Below, piece after piece: positions 34,201 to 46,564 of a DNA stretch of 64,000 nucleotides. The notes beneath the pieces were generated by a model. That model was not told where the DNA came from. It made no database searches and saw only the letters and a list, made by a program, of their open reading frames with translations. Position 1 is the first letter of the stretch, and every line of letters begins with the position of its first letter. The stretch comes from Rhodocollybia butyracea (Eukaryota; Basidiomycota; Agaricomycetes; Agaricales; Omphalotaceae): NCBI GenBank assembly GCA_015501585.1, contig JADNRY010000005.1, positions 923,897-987,896 of the forward strand, given 5' to 3'. A program made the position numbers and the translations under genes.

Positions 34201-37038
34201 AAGCTGCAGAGCACAAGCTTCAAGTACAGTTGAATACCATGTCAGATCATAAGGATTGTCCATAATGATATTATCTCGGATCGTAGTAGGCCATAGGAAA
34301 GCATCTTGAGGGGCGTAAGCAACACGTCTGGTGCGAAGTGTCCGAGATCCTGATATCAGGTACGTTTCGTTCAAGAGACTTTTCAAAAGGATAGATTTAC
34401 CCTAAAAATGAACATAAGATATGTGCTCAGATACGCTTTGGGATCGTGGCTTACAGCCCCCACGGGTCCTATGACCATCGTGAGGCTCTCTGGATTGAGA
34501 ACAACACTACAGTCTGAAAGCAGCACTTGTCCGCCTTCCTTGGAAGCGATGGTTGCATTGTCCAGATACAAAGGAAGTGGATGTTCAGAAAGCGACAACG
34601 CCTCCGTAGATTGCTGTATGCTCTCCTGAGATATATTTTTCGCATTCAAAGTGTTTTGCACGGACGAGACATCGAGAGGATCTTTCTCAGGCAAAGATCT
34701 AAGAAAGCAATTGAGTATTTTATCAAAGTGCCGTATAATCACTTCCTTACAGAAAACTTGCAATTCGCTGCATACTCGCGTAAGAGGCCAACAAAAGCGG
34801 AAAACAGTTCCCGACTGTACTGATTGGGAGCGTAAGAAGGTTCTGACACAAAAATTATGACTTGATCATCTAAAGACGACGGCAGCTGAACTCACAACAA
34901 CAGTCAGGATCGTAAATAGCTTTTCAGGACGAAGATCTCCGGCGCCGATGCCAACATAAGTTCCCAAAGCTGCGAGACCAGCAAAGTTGATTGAAGCTGA
35001 GGACAGTACACCAACAATCACAAGTTTTGCACTATTCGGGAAGTCGGTTTACAAGCAAGTTTCGTCACCAAACAGGTACGTACAAGAATCCGCGAAGCTG
35101 GGCAATCTCAGTATGTCGGACGGGCTCGACCCATCTGCGGGTCGTATCCTCTACGGCGAGTAGCTTTACTGGGATGATTTGCGACATGATGGAAGTCTAT
35201 GGGTCACTGTTACTACGGTTCAATGAACGGACGAACAGGACGTACTAGAATCTTTAATCGTGCTTGGGTAGAGCCCATCCAGGCTTTTTGTGCCTTGGCT
35301 ACGCGCTTGCCTATATAACTGGTAATAACGAAGAACAGCACCATGATGGTAATGGGTGGTATCATGGCAAACTCGCCCTATTCCAAAATCACTGACCCGT
35401 ACATAGAGAAGTTTAAAAAAGACTTGCCTGGAACCAAAGGATAACCGCGGCGACTACAATAGAGACAGAGGATGTCCAGGTTTCGTGGAAGAACGCGATG
35501 CCTTCACAAACCCGTTCGACATCTACAGACCTGTTTTACCGTCACAAGAGAGCTGCATTGGTATAACGAAGGGACATACATATAGGTGACAGCAGTGCTA
35601 CGACCTTCACTTTCAGCAGCGTCGGCAGAAAGCAAGAGTGATTTGTCGAATATGGCGCTGACTCTGCCAAGTTTTAGTGAGTAATAACGCCAACACGAAA
35701 ATATATCTGCTAACGTACAAAGCTGCGCGATAGCACACAACCATGGTATACACCTAAGGTAAAATTAGAGAAGCAGATTACTTCAAAGGATAACGGGCTC
35801 ACCTTATCCCAGTATAAAGATGTGCAAAACGCGATGGAGAGGTAGACAAGGGCATATGCTCCAATCAAAGCCCATCCGTGGGCTGCATCTTGAGGGACAG
35901 ATCCATCATCCATGTACGAGCCAATAAATGTTAGCATCGACTGGACAAGGTAAGTTTGTGAGAACGTTGCAGCTATGAGCAGAAGCTTTGGTCCAGCAGG
36001 AGCCGCGAACATGAAAAAGAAGGCTCGAATGGAGGGCAGGAAAATATCGCGTTTTGTTTTCGCATCCTTCCGCCGTTTGTGGCTGAGATCGCAGTCAGTC
36101 AACACAGACCTTTAATAAAACACCGAAACATACAAGTAATCCAACGCCTCCGACATCTTTGCATTAGCAAGTCCCGACGACATGTCTGGAGGTAGACCAA
36201 ACTCGTTGATATCATCCAGATCAAAGGACCGTTTGAACCCTCCGTATAACACGGGATACAAATAAACAAAAAATAATCGCGCAAATAACGAAGAGGTAGA
36301 TTCGCGAGCCGTGGGCTGTAGAAGATCGTTTAGTTGGCGGTAAAAGAGAGGCAGAAATACGAACCATGTCATCAGGTTTGAGGAGTCTTCTTTTATGCCA
36401 AAATTCTACCAGAAGCAAGCACACCCGTACGGAAAAAGAGGTGGCAAATGCTGGAAAGAAGGCTTCATGGTCCAGACCGGTGATCGCGTACGTTCGAAGT
36501 TGGGTCGCGGACATTAGTACGCTCAGTAACAAGTAGAGAGTTAGCAGCGTGCTGGGGGCAGGACGACGAGTGTGATGAAGATACGAGAGCGTAAGAACGA
36601 AAACCTGACGAAAGCATGTTCAATACGCTTCAAACAATGCACGATGCTGAGATCAACCCACAGAAGCTACGACTTCAACAGTATAAGCCCTTGTAGCCCA
36701 AAATCCCCAATCATCTTTAGGAACAAGCACAATTGTTGCCAACAAACTGACAAACAACATAGACCCAAAGAATAATTTTGCGCATGAGAGGAGATCGAAG
36801 ATGTTGCGTGTGATGCGAGTCTTCTGAGAGAGAAAAGTAACTCGAAGGAGCGCGAAAAACACAAAGGCGACCGATGGAATTATTGACATGATCCTTGAAA
36901 GGCAAAATTTAAGAGGCAGCTCTTTCTCGACGTGTTCTGAGAGATCAAGTACCTATACTGAAATCCGAGTGTGAAATCCATGCGCCTGCAAGACGCAGCA
37001 GGTCCAAATGACGCTTCGTCGCTGCAGATGGAGGCCAT
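31231..37038 (-). CDS. ABCC-type ABC transporter (MRP/Yor1-like), frame break before first signature motif
   Basis: Full-length multidrug-type ABC transporter. The start is placed at 37038 because MASICSDEASFGPAASCRRM matches the usual opening of fungal ABCC proteins; an upstream in-frame ATG at 37140 is possible. Transmembrane helices fill about 36900-34800 and 33300-32400. NBD1 has Walker A GPVGAGKS (split by an intron near 34440-34385) and SGGQKQRI near 34125. NBD2 has GRTGSGKSSTVFALLRG (about 32060-31985), a divergent signature region FSNGE..QLLCIAR, Walker B KIVVLDEASSSMD near 31530 and the H-loop SVAHRI; it ends ..YRTQAEH at 31231. The SGGQ codons are one base out of frame with the upstream codons, at a four-C run (34152-34155 on plus), so the gene is either broken or has a homopolymer error. 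A siderophore-export or uptake role like Ustilago Fer6 is inferred from position. Confidence 0.85.
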
Positions 37039-37259
37039 AGCAGAAAAGAAGGGGCGGAGAAGGGTAACTGTATAAACACCAACAGTCCATTGTGCTTGTG
37101 AGTACCAGAGTGGTCGAAATTGAGAGACAAATCCAATCATCAGAACGGAATGAATAGGATTGGCAAATCAGATAAGATGTCGGATACCGGAACTGAGCGG
37201 GTACTGATTCTCATTCACAGTTGATTAACCACCATGCTCCCTGGCTCAATCCCAGCTTC
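37039..37259. promoter_or_regulatory. divergent promoter between ABC transporter and adenylation-domain protein
   Basis: A 221-bp gap between the two chosen start codons. It contains one HGATAR site, AGATAAG at 37170-37176, on the plus strand. The compact head-to-head layout suggests joint regulation of the two genes. Confidence 0.4.
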
Positions 37260-39970
37260 ATGTCTTCTTCATTCAACTGCACATTCCAACCTCTTCCAGA
37301 TCTTGGCTCCCTCCAACGCACATCCGTCCCAGGACCATGCAGAACAAGTTATCCTCTTACTGACATCTTATCTCAAAAGCTAGCTGTGAACCAGTCTCTC
37401 TCGCCAGAGAGCTATAAAATCCTGAGGGGTGCTTTTGCAGCCACTTTAATGCAACGCCTTGACCTGAATGTCCTTTTGTTTGCCGAGACTTGCACAGATT
37501 TCATCGATGACCCGGAAGGAGTCCCGATTCGCATCGTACGCACAGAAAAACAGGCCAATTGTTCGTGGGTAGATTACTGCAACGCATTACAGGTGCTAGC
37601 AGATAATGAAGACAATGACTTTTGCTTGGACGACGCACGTGTGGAAATGGCAGTAATGACGGAACTATATCCTCCAATATCCGCGTTTATCATTTGGGCT
37701 TTAGCGGATCAGCATGACGCCGCATTCGTACCGCAAAGTATTGTATTCGGTGTACATGTGGACGGACCCACAGTATTCATCGACTTGCTGGTGGATAGTG
37801 CCCTCATCTGCAAAACTACTCTTGACCAGTTTGCTGCACAGGTTGCTGCCATCACTGATTTCATTGTCTCTTCCCCATGCTCCTCATGTACTACAACCAA
37901 CGTCCCGTTTTCTTCCCAGTTATTGTCTTGCGCTCCTCGGATTGTTAAACTCGAAGATGAACATATTGTGCTCGAGTGGCTCTTTCAACATGCAGAACAT
38001 CGTCCGGATGCGATTGCACACGAAATCTATTCGTCTATGGACTCCCCAGCTCAAATGCTCACTTATGGCGAGCTGAATAAACAAAGCAATGTCCTTGCGC
38101 ACTGGATGCTGACAAATGGAATGCAAATAGAGAATAAAGTGTGTTTATGCTCAACCCGGTCGGTCCGCTTTTACGTTGCAATGGCTGCTATTCTAAAAGC
38201 AGGAGGGTGTTATGTTTCGGCGAGTTTTACTTTTCAGTGTGTCCTTTCACTGACTCTGACCTCCTAACCCATATAGATCGACCCTGAACTACCTGCAGAG
38301 CGGAAACGCTACATCGCACAGGACAGCAGTTCACGCTGGGTATTTATAACCAACGCACAGGATACAGAGATATTTGGTGACAGAGCTCTCATGCTCTCGG
38401 ATGACTTTATACGCGAAGTTCAATCAGAACATGGAGCACAAAATGTCTCTCGAGCTACCCTGTCTTCTTTGGCTTACTTGCTCTATACTTCAGGTATGTA
38501 GCATTCAGTCAAGTTGGATGAGTGTTAATTTTGCATACAGGAACAACGGGGAACCCTAAAGGATGTCTTCTCGAGCACCGCGGTCTCTACTGGGCGATGC
38601 AGTCATTCTGTAATCTCCCAAAGCCAGTCACAGACCCAAACACCGACAAGCGTTTAGCGTTGGCCTGTGAGTCTTATTGTGACAATACTGGAAATATAGA
38701 ATCTCTTAATTCAGTACTCGCTCGTCCCAGCCACTGCATTCGACGTCCACATATCTGAGATCGTTCAAAGTTGGTGTCTCGGTTCCCGACTCGTCAGCGC
38801 GCCAAGGTTCGAACTGTTAACCCAGCTGCGAAAGTATATCATCGATATTGGAGTTACCCACATCGGGATGGTTCCCAGTATGATTGAGGCTTTGCTTGGG
38901 ACACCGGAAGGCCTTCCAATCAAGTATCTAGTATCGGGAGGGGAGAAGATCACTGACTCCGTGAGCTACAGAATCTTTTGAACTAATTATCGGACATGGT
39001 CTCACTTAGTCCTACTCAGCTCCTTCAAAAATGGTCTGCACTTCCGAATGTCATCTTGGCAAATTTTTATGGGTGAGCCATCTTTTTGAGCATCATGACT
39101 AGACATATAACCCTTGCCTGAAACAGCCCTACGGAGGTCACTATAGGATGCACGTCGCGACGGGTAGGTTCAAATGATCGTAAGGAGAATATTGGTCGCC
39201 CATTCCCTTCCTGTTCTGCATATGTCGTGGACCCCGAATTGAACGTAGTACCCATGGGATGCCCCGGCGAACTGATTATTAGTGGGCCTTTGGTTGCTCG
39301 TGGTGAGTAGTAGGGTTTAGAAAGATATAATACTCTGAAAGCTTCTCGCTCATAGGATATCACAATTTACCAGAAGCAACAGCGAAAGCCTTCATAGAAT
39401 TCCCTGAACCCGGCTGTAGAGCGTACCGGACTGGCGATCTTGGTGCGAGTTTCTACGTAGTATTTGAATCCGTCATTAACCTCTCCCACTCTTCCTCATC
39501 CAGTTCGAATGATGCCCGACCACTCTATCGAAATTATGGGCCGAATCGACCTCCAGGTCAAATACCGCGGGGTGCGAATTGAAACAGAGGGAATATCTTC
39601 CATTCTCCGAGCTGCCGTAAAACCCATACTCGACTCACTTGAAGCGTCTACCTTCATCACCTCACATCCACAAATAAGCCAAGAACTCCTTGTCAGCTTT
39701 GTCGCAACTGCCAACAGCAAAATCTCCGTCATGGATCGTCGGTCCGCTGTTCCACGAGTAGTATCGAAGCCGGAAGTCCCGGAACAAGAGGAGATGATGA
39801 AAAATATGAAGAAAGCGGTAGAAGCGCAGTTACCTGCGTATCAGCGGCCGGCATATATCATCCCAGTGGAGTTCATACCACTCAGTTTGAATGGTAAGAC
39901 AGATAATAAGATGTTGGCTCATGTGTTGAGTAAGATGGATATGGGAGAGCTACTTGCGCTACAGAGATAA
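37260..39970 (+). CDS. free-standing NRPS adenylation-domain protein (truncated siderophore-type synthetase)
   Basis: ATG at 37260 (MSSSFNCTFQPLPDLGS). The first 250 or so residues resemble the remnant condensation-like segment seen at the front of some fungal siderophore synthetases. A complete adenylation domain follows: YGELNKQSNVLAHWML, LLYTSG|TTGNPKG (split by an intron at about 38493-38540), ATAFDVHISEI, a GEKI segment, FYGPTEVTIGC, YRTGDL, IEIMGRIDLQVKYRG and the A10 lysine motif LNGKTDNKML. The protein stops at 39970 with no thiolation or condensation domain after it. The intron before IDPELPAERKRY seems to use a GC donor (GCGAGT). All catalytic motifs look intact. It might activate an amino acid or hydroxy-ornithine in trans for the NRPS, or be a shortened basidioferrin-type NRPS. 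Confidence 0.8.
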
Positions 39971-40884
39971 TTAAGATTATGCATGCTTACCAACATTGAC
40001 CACGTCCTCTTTAGAACTTTCAATATTGATATTCCTCCTGGAGAAAAGCTAGGACTGGTAGTGGTGAAACAAGTAACAGTATCCCATTTTCTGCTGTAAT
40101 CTACTTGCTCTCATTCGACCATCACATCGTATAACGAAATGCTCACGTAAACACCTTTTTAATTGCATGAGGTACTGGTTCCGTAGAACTCGCTTTGGCC
40201 CGGCCTGTTCGGCCCGACTTCAGAGGCGCAATTCAAGAAGGAAAATACGTCGAGAAGATTCAGAAAGGTTCCAAAGAGGTGCGAAATCTTTCTTCCTTCA
40301 TATTTCTGTCAAGATGATTCTTTCCTTTTTTCCTCGCGATTTTGATGAGGGGAGCCTCCCGTTTCTCTCACAAACTTTTTAATCGACTTCCGTAGGCTGC
40401 GAAATTATGGGTTTCCAAGATCGCCTGAGATATTCTCGTTTGTTCAAATCTCGCGGTTCTGATTGAACGATTTCTGCTCGAAAGGATATCTCTCAACGGG
40501 TTGATGAAACTGTATTTCGCGGCCTGCTCCGGTTGGAGTAGAAATTTTTGTGGTACGTCCGAGGAGATTAAATTCTGACCTAGCACATGGTCTCCATCTC
40601 TATCGCCTAGTAGGCCACATTATCCATCACGATAATGAGACAGGGCTGGACAATGTAAACAGGAGGCGAACGGCCCTTTGACGGATGACGGTCACTCAGA
40701 GATCCAACGACATCCTTTTAAGGTATCATTGCTTTCATTTATCATGTCCTGTCTATATTACAACAAGCATAAGGGACGCCTGGATTAGCATATATATAAC
40801 TGGACCCTAGTCTGACAATCCTTTCTTCTTCACTTCTGCGGATACCGAAAAATTTCTGTTCTGGCTCGCTGCATCCCACACGAG
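39971..40884. other. intergenic, no gene seen
   Basis: Downstream of both the adenylation gene and the first zinc-finger gene, which converge here. The short frames have no domain. Confidence 0.35.
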
Positions 40885-42061
40885 CTATAATCCTTTCCTC
40901 TGGGCTAAAGGAGACGTGGGGCACACATTCCCGTTGCGCATATGCCTCTTGTGAGCACGAGAGCCTGTAAAATCTAGCCCACAATAATCACAGACGTAAG
41001 AGCTCGGCTGGCCGAGATGGCTACGGTTAATGTGACCTAGCCAGATAGGAAAGTACACAGAGGCGAGTCAGCCTAACTAAATAAAAGAATTAATGAATAG
41101 CCCACCGACGTACCTTCCAGGTTATGTTTCGCGGTGTATGACTTTCCGCAATGCGGCTCGGGGCATTCGAATCTTCCCTCCGCGTTACGCCGCCATCCCA
41201 GGGCTTTTCCCTGGGCCGGAGGCACGCCATTCTATAGGTCCTCGTGGTGAGTAATCTTCGCGTCCAAAAGAGAAGGGTTAACGCACCCCGACTGTCAGCT
41301 TCCCGTCCCCTTCGTCAATACCCAGCAGCGGTTGAGGCAGAACAAAGTCCCTCGATGTTTGACAGGGATTTGGGGAGAAATGAGGACTGTGAATCGGGGA
41401 AACCATATATGTGTTGCTTGTATTTGCAGGTAATCCCATGGCACTTCCATTGAAAAGTGGTGAATGTAAAGTCTCCAATGTTGGGTCCGCGCGTTGCCAA
41501 TTGGGAGCATAAGGTGGTGATGTTGGTGAACGGGTGCTGCCGCCTGTGTCGCGCAATACCACTGATCTTCCCCGGTCAAAAGATTGCAAGCTCGAGCCCT
41601 GAGCCAATGTGGGACACGACGGGGAATTGTAGTTGATGGGGAAATAGGAACTGTATTCAGATCCTGGTGAACTCCCGTCGCTGGATGTTGAAGACATGGT
41701 CGATATGGCGTTCGTGAACCCATACCCGGTCATTTCGTTGCTACCCGGATGCCGAGTGAAGGGTCTGCCCGTGTTCTTCATGGCATCAACTTGGATCCTA
41801 AGGCTACTTGAATCGGACTCTTCGAAGCAAGAATTCCTTCAAAGGGTTAGTATTTCGATGGAAAATCGATAGTAATAAGATATTTTACCTAGATGACATG
41901 TTGTCACTAAATAATGGTCCGTATTCCTTGCTAGTGGGGTGATAAGCAGTCTTCGACCCAAGGTAGTTCATCGTATATATACTGTCAGGAATGTGTCTAG
42001 ATGGATCTTCCTCGAACGTCTCGTGTAAAGCTAAGTTTCTAGTATTCCAGTGGTTATTCAT
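40885..42061 (-). CDS. C2H2 zinc-finger protein, putative transcription factor
   Basis: Chosen start ATG at 42061 (MNNHWNTRNLALHETFEEDP). The first exon ends in NMSSR, and an intron joins it to NSCFEESDSSSLRIQVDAMK. A long Ser/Pro-rich, probably disordered region follows (STMSSTSSDGSSPGSEYSSY). After further introns the DNA-binding end contains RFECPEPHCGKSYTAKHNLE, then HINRSHLGQPSSYVCDYCGL and DFTGSRAHKRHMRNGN, that is, two C2H2 fingers, ending at 40885. Another ATG at 42271 in a separate exon might serve as an alternative start. It has a paralogue 1.3 kb away in the same orientation. Targets unknown; a role in the adjacent cluster is only a possibility. Confidence 0.75.
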
Positions 42062-43333
42062 CTAGAAGGTGGACGCTATTAGGTTAATGGGAAGTGAGAG
42101 AACAGAAGGGTATTTGCCACTGAGATATTTGAAAGGATCCGGATCGAGCCGCGTTCTGTTACGAAAAGGGAAATGACCGTCCGACGGAGAGTTTCCTATC
42201 TGATGAGAACCGAACTTGGTTTGGAAGGAGTGCAAGACTACCGTTTTCCCGGAGGGTTCTAGGCCAAGCATTTATAGATTAACTACCTTACTTCGATATT
42301 GGGATAAAAAGCAAGTTTCCGGTTTCGAATCTCCGGGGTAGGCTATATGTTTGGAACGATTACTTCATGTGTGTCCTTTCGAAACCATTAAAACCGAACA
42401 TGTCTATTCCACAAGATCCCCGCAGCCGTTGACTTACCAGCGGCTGTTGAACTGCTAAACAACCTTGGGATCGCATCTGCGGAAGTTCCTGATTTTCTTG
42501 AAGGTCGCGGAGTCCAAATTCAACCTACGTTCAAAAGCGATGAAGGATCTTCATCGATATTGATGCATATGGATCCGCTAATACCGACAGCTTATACTCA
42601 ACTACTTGAGTACTTTACACCTTATCCTCAAATTCCAATCGTCCCTCAAAAAGATATGAACTGGATTAATTTGGCATCAATAGCATCCGCGATTCGAGTC
42701 AGGGCGACATTATATTTCGCAAGTCAATAAACTTAAGAACTGTATACATGAATTCAAGTCTGGGGTTATGAAAGCTATTATTATGGAGTGAATGTTCCTA
42801 CATACATACTATCATTGTGCCAACGCCGCTGCGACGCGGGAGGCTACTATATATTCCAGAGTAATGATTTCGGTATTCCGACCACCGCCCATGCATAATG
42901 CCACACATCGTCAGAATGAGAATCGGGGATTATTCCTAAGTGGGGGAAGAATTACCATCCGAGCTGAAGAGGTGTTGTAACTCCTACTTTCTGAACAGTA
43001 CAAAATTCAGGTTTAAGGTCTCCTCCAAGCCTCCTCTAGGTACGCAGGAAAATTCGAGTCAGGCTTAGGTGTAAGTCATAAATTTGATAAAACTAGTGCG
43101 AACTGAAGTCTTAAAGTTAAACGAAATAAAAGTCTTGGTGCGAGGACTTTAGCAGATGGGGCTGTTCCATACAGTCACTTCTCAATGTCCAAATGGGAGG
43201 GGACCAAGCGAATTTCTTGAGTATCTGATGTTCCGACGGGATGCAATTAATATCTATGATATACTAGTACACTGTTTGGGTGAGGTTAAAATGGACGAGT
43301 TGGAATATAGACTCTAGTTCGTAGTATAACGCG
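42062..43333. other. spacer between zinc-finger paralogues, with one unexplained open stretch
   Basis: No confident gene. On the plus strand about 42390-42730 is open for some 110 codons without an ATG at its start and has coding-like composition (IPAAVDLPAAVELLNNLG.., SILMHMDPLIPTAYTQLL, then a stop after TLYFASQ). It could be a gene fragment. No family was recognised. Confidence 0.35.
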
Positions 43334-44378
43334 TCATTGGAGATGATCATATGGACTTTTGGTTAGTATCGAACAAGTCTTTTGATGTCTCTTAAGGACG
43401 TGGCCAGTACCGAATGTAGCACCGCAGATGCAAAGATGCGGTTTACGTCCGTAATGCGAATTGAGATGATCTTAAACATAACAGTGAGCCACTTATAGAC
43501 TCTGCAGTAACATACTCACTGGTAAGATTATGGCGCGCGGTGAATGTAGCAAGGCATAAATGACAAACTGATTCTGATTTTGCTCCTTTACTTGGCCTGC
43601 GGCGCTTTCGACTAGCAGCTAGAACTCTAGGCGAAGCTACCCGAGCCTTTTGGGCATTTTGTGGTCCCATGAGCGCATACTCACTACTAGATTCATCACA
43701 GTAGTGGGATTGCTGTAGGTCCGCTTCGGCTTTGGGCTGGAGTATTTCGGGGGAGATGGTGTAAAGGCCGCTAGGACTCGACTGCTCCGTAGCTTGATGG
43801 ATCCCTGGGTAAGCCAACAATTGACGACCATCATCGTTGCCAGGGCCTATATCATTAAGGCCTGGGAGGCCGTTAATGAAATAATTGCAATCGGATCTTG
43901 TCGAGCTTTGGGGGGAATTGAAACATTGGTTGTCCGGTGAATATTCCGGAGAAGTGTATGTAAATTCCGTGCATGCGCTCAAGGGGGCATAGAAGGAGTC
44001 GTGAGGATATCTCGTCGTATGGATTTCAAGCCGCGGGAATTGCTTCGTGACACTGAACCCCAAGACGGAAGATTGAAATGCAGGAGTTTCATGACCAAGG
44101 CTAGGTTGTTGATACGCTAAGTCATATATGATGCCACAGGGAGCATCGCTGGTAACAGGAGAGTTCCCATTGGATGGAGGACACTGATCATTTGAGAACT
44201 GAAGACTGTAGTCATATTTGACAAGACCACCACCATCAACTTCCTCCGTACAATCGGAGGAGGGTGATAGCTGATAATGGCCGTCCCAAAGCCTGTTGAG
44301 ACTTGCTGTTAGTAATGTTCGAAATCGACTTCAACCAACTTACCAAGAGAGATGGTTTATATCACTATCGGAAGACAT
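43334..44378 (-). CDS. C2H2 zinc-finger protein, paralogue of the preceding one
   Basis: ATG at 44378 (MSSDSDINHLSW), an intron, then LWDGHYQLSPSSDCTEEVDG and a long Ser/Pro/Gln-rich region. A basic patch, ASRKRRRPSKGAK, precedes the fingers VCHLCLATFTARHNL and, after an intron with GTGAGT donor, HLNSHYGRKPHLCICGATFG and VLKRHQKTC. The protein ends with KSPYDHLQ at 43336-43334. The TA[KR]HNL core and the two-finger tail match the 40885-42061 gene, so the two are tandem duplicates that have diverged strongly outside the fingers. Putative DNA-binding regulator; targets unknown. Confidence 0.75.
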
Positions 44379-45814
44379 TTTGTAGTATGGTGCGATGAAG
44401 CAACCTTTCCAAAGTCCATGAAGCTATTAAGTATACACCGGTTATGCGATCTTAGAAAGGGTTGAAGATAAACTGCTGTAATGTGGACAACAGCTCCGAT
44501 GAAGTGCTGTTCAAGTTCATGCCCATAGTTCATATGTAGACGGGTTTTCAAGAGGTTCCTCGATTCGCAGTTACTTACTACGGTAAAATCTATGTATTGT
44601 GGCGTGTGCGTACCAGATATCGCACGTCGGATGCGAAATGATTACGAGATTACCACGAACCTTTCAAAACGGTTCATTAGAGTTACCTTAGCTTCACGAC
44701 AGCAAAAGCTGAGTAAGGCAAGGGGCCTGCCGCCTGATACATGCACCGAAGAGCGAACGTTTTAAAGATTCAATATAACTTAGTAGCTGTAGAGGTCACT
44801 GGCTGTAGAACGAGGGGTCGGACTGACGGTGCCAGGTCAGAAACAAGGGCGCAGTTGAGCGTGACAACACTCAGCTGCTGCTTCATTTTTAGCTCTTTGC
44901 GTGGTTGAAAAAACTTGTCATCCGTTAGGAGCCCCGTCACGGTGACAAGGCCCCGTGTTCCTCTGAACTTTCCGACTTGGATGAAAATACAGTTCAGGGG
45001 TAAAGTCTTGTTATATAGGTTCATGTATACTTATGCCGCGCCCACAGCTCCATGGCCCCCTAAATCTTCATGGATAATTAAGACTTGGACTTGTAAACCC
45101 GGTTCAACACTTCCTCCGGTGCATGTAGATTCAACTCATGAACCATGACACGGACGATACTAACATTGATCATGACATTCGGCGAGAGCGGAACCCGACT
45201 GCGTTACCCTTAACATGCTTTAGGAAAATACACTATTTTACATCGGCTGTTAATTACGATTGGTGGAGGTGAACTTCAAAGTATCGCGTGTGATAGTCGT
45301 GCAATCGCAGGTACGTCGAGAAGTTGTAAAATTTGGATGAAATGTGGGGAATTCGATGATCAATCCCGCTAGATCGCAAAAACTTAAACTTGGTGGCCCA
45401 ATTGGTCATGATGCATACACCATGTTCTACAGCGGTAGATTGAAGAACCACAACTACAAGCTGTAGAGGACGAGAGTAAACTTTTGCCGTAAAGTAGCAG
45501 GATCCATGGTGGGAAGATGTCGATGAGCACGAAGGTATGCACATTGTATTGCTCCACATGCTTCAAGATGGCCTTCAGCAAACAGTTCACGAACGAAAAT
45601 AATGACGAATTTGTTTCGTCAGTCTATTTTATTGCCGCAAAAGCCTATAAGCAAGTACATACACGAACTACATCCAAGAAAGTAGACATAGTGATGAGCG
45701 AATGCGCATGATTTACGGAGCTAGGTTCTGCAGAAGAACGTTAAGGCTTGTAGCATCTACAACAGCAGCCACCCTCTCGTTGATGAACAACTGCCTACTG
45801 AAGGAAAAGTCGTC
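44379..45814. other. intergenic, no supported gene
   Basis: Between the start of the second zinc-finger gene and the end of NDUFB9. The minus-strand frames near 45254-45590 and the plus frame at 44915-45148 show no domain. Confidence 0.35.
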
Positions 45815-46379
45815 TTAATGGGCTGCTGCGTCTGCGGCCAGGTGATCGTACAGAGGACCCATTGGAGGCTACGAAGATGAATTGTCATTCACTAGGCGCA
45901 AAATGGGAATAGTCAGACGTACAGGAACATTTCTCTCCCTGGATGTTGGAGCAGATGATTAGTATCCCACGGAAACGGTACTGATAGTTAACATACCACT
46001 TGGTACCACCAGGGAATAGAGGCGCTACGAGGCAGACCGATGAGATGGGTATAGGAAGAGCTATGCGAATAATAGTGCTTACAGATAACAGGATCAGGAT
46101 GTTGATTGCGGGCCAACTCGGCTTCAGCCTTGTCAAAGATTGCGGCCAGTTGACGCGGGTCATGGACATTGCTAGATATTCCTCCAGTAAGAATCTCAGG
46201 TATAAATTATAGGAGGGAAAAAAAACTCACCGATTTTTCTCGAACTCTGCCCTTATCACCAGAGCGCGCCTACGCCAGAGATCTCGATGAATAGTCCAGT
46301 TGAGGCTGTCGGTGAGCATTCGTCTGTAAAGAGACTTGACATAAAGCCTATGAGAAGCAGAAAAGGTTGACGTCGACAT
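45815..46379 (-). CDS. NDUFB9: NADH:ubiquinone oxidoreductase subunit NDUFB9/B22 (LYR family)
   Basis: Accessory subunit of mitochondrial complex I. It is spread over short exons. ATG at 46379 opens MSTSTFSASHRLYVKSLYRR, carrying the LYR motif, then LNWTIHRDLWRRRALVIRAE and FEKNR. After an intron (GTGAGT..CTAG) comes NVHDPRQLAAIFDKAEAELA, followed by RNQHPDPVI. Next is PLFPGGTKW, split by a GTATGT..CCAG intron from ERNVP, and a last exon encoding PMGPLYDHLAADAAAH with stop at 45817-45815. This matches the B22 subunit along its whole length. It is divergent from RRN3 and is a housekeeping gene lying inside the siderophore locus. Confidence 0.88.
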
Positions 46380-46564
46380 AGTGGAGGAAGACAGAGAACG
46401 AGGGACAGGGCAGAGGGTCGAGAAAGTTTAGGCCAAGTTCGAGGTGATCGTCTAAAGGAGACCGTGAGTCAGCTAACCATCAGCACGTGGTTTAGACATA
46501 CAAGAAAAAATTTCAGCTCAACTTCGAAAACTTGCAAGCCTGTACATGTGGATATTCGCTTCCA
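46380..46564. promoter_or_regulatory. shared promoter of NDUFB9 and RRN3
   Basis: Head-to-head start codons 185 bp apart. No specific operator was recognised. The RRN3 start could lie slightly upstream if another exon exists. Confidence 0.4.

Noticed and set aside
41295..41723. 142-codon minus-strand frame within the first zinc-finger gene
   Set aside because: Shifted-frame shadow of the Ser/Pro-rich region, which is continuous with the C2H2 fingers in the other frame.
45254..45590. Minus-strand frames of 68-101 codons near the NDUFB9 3' side
   Set aside because: No domain; codon usage and amino-acid composition (Cys/Ser/His rich) look non-coding.
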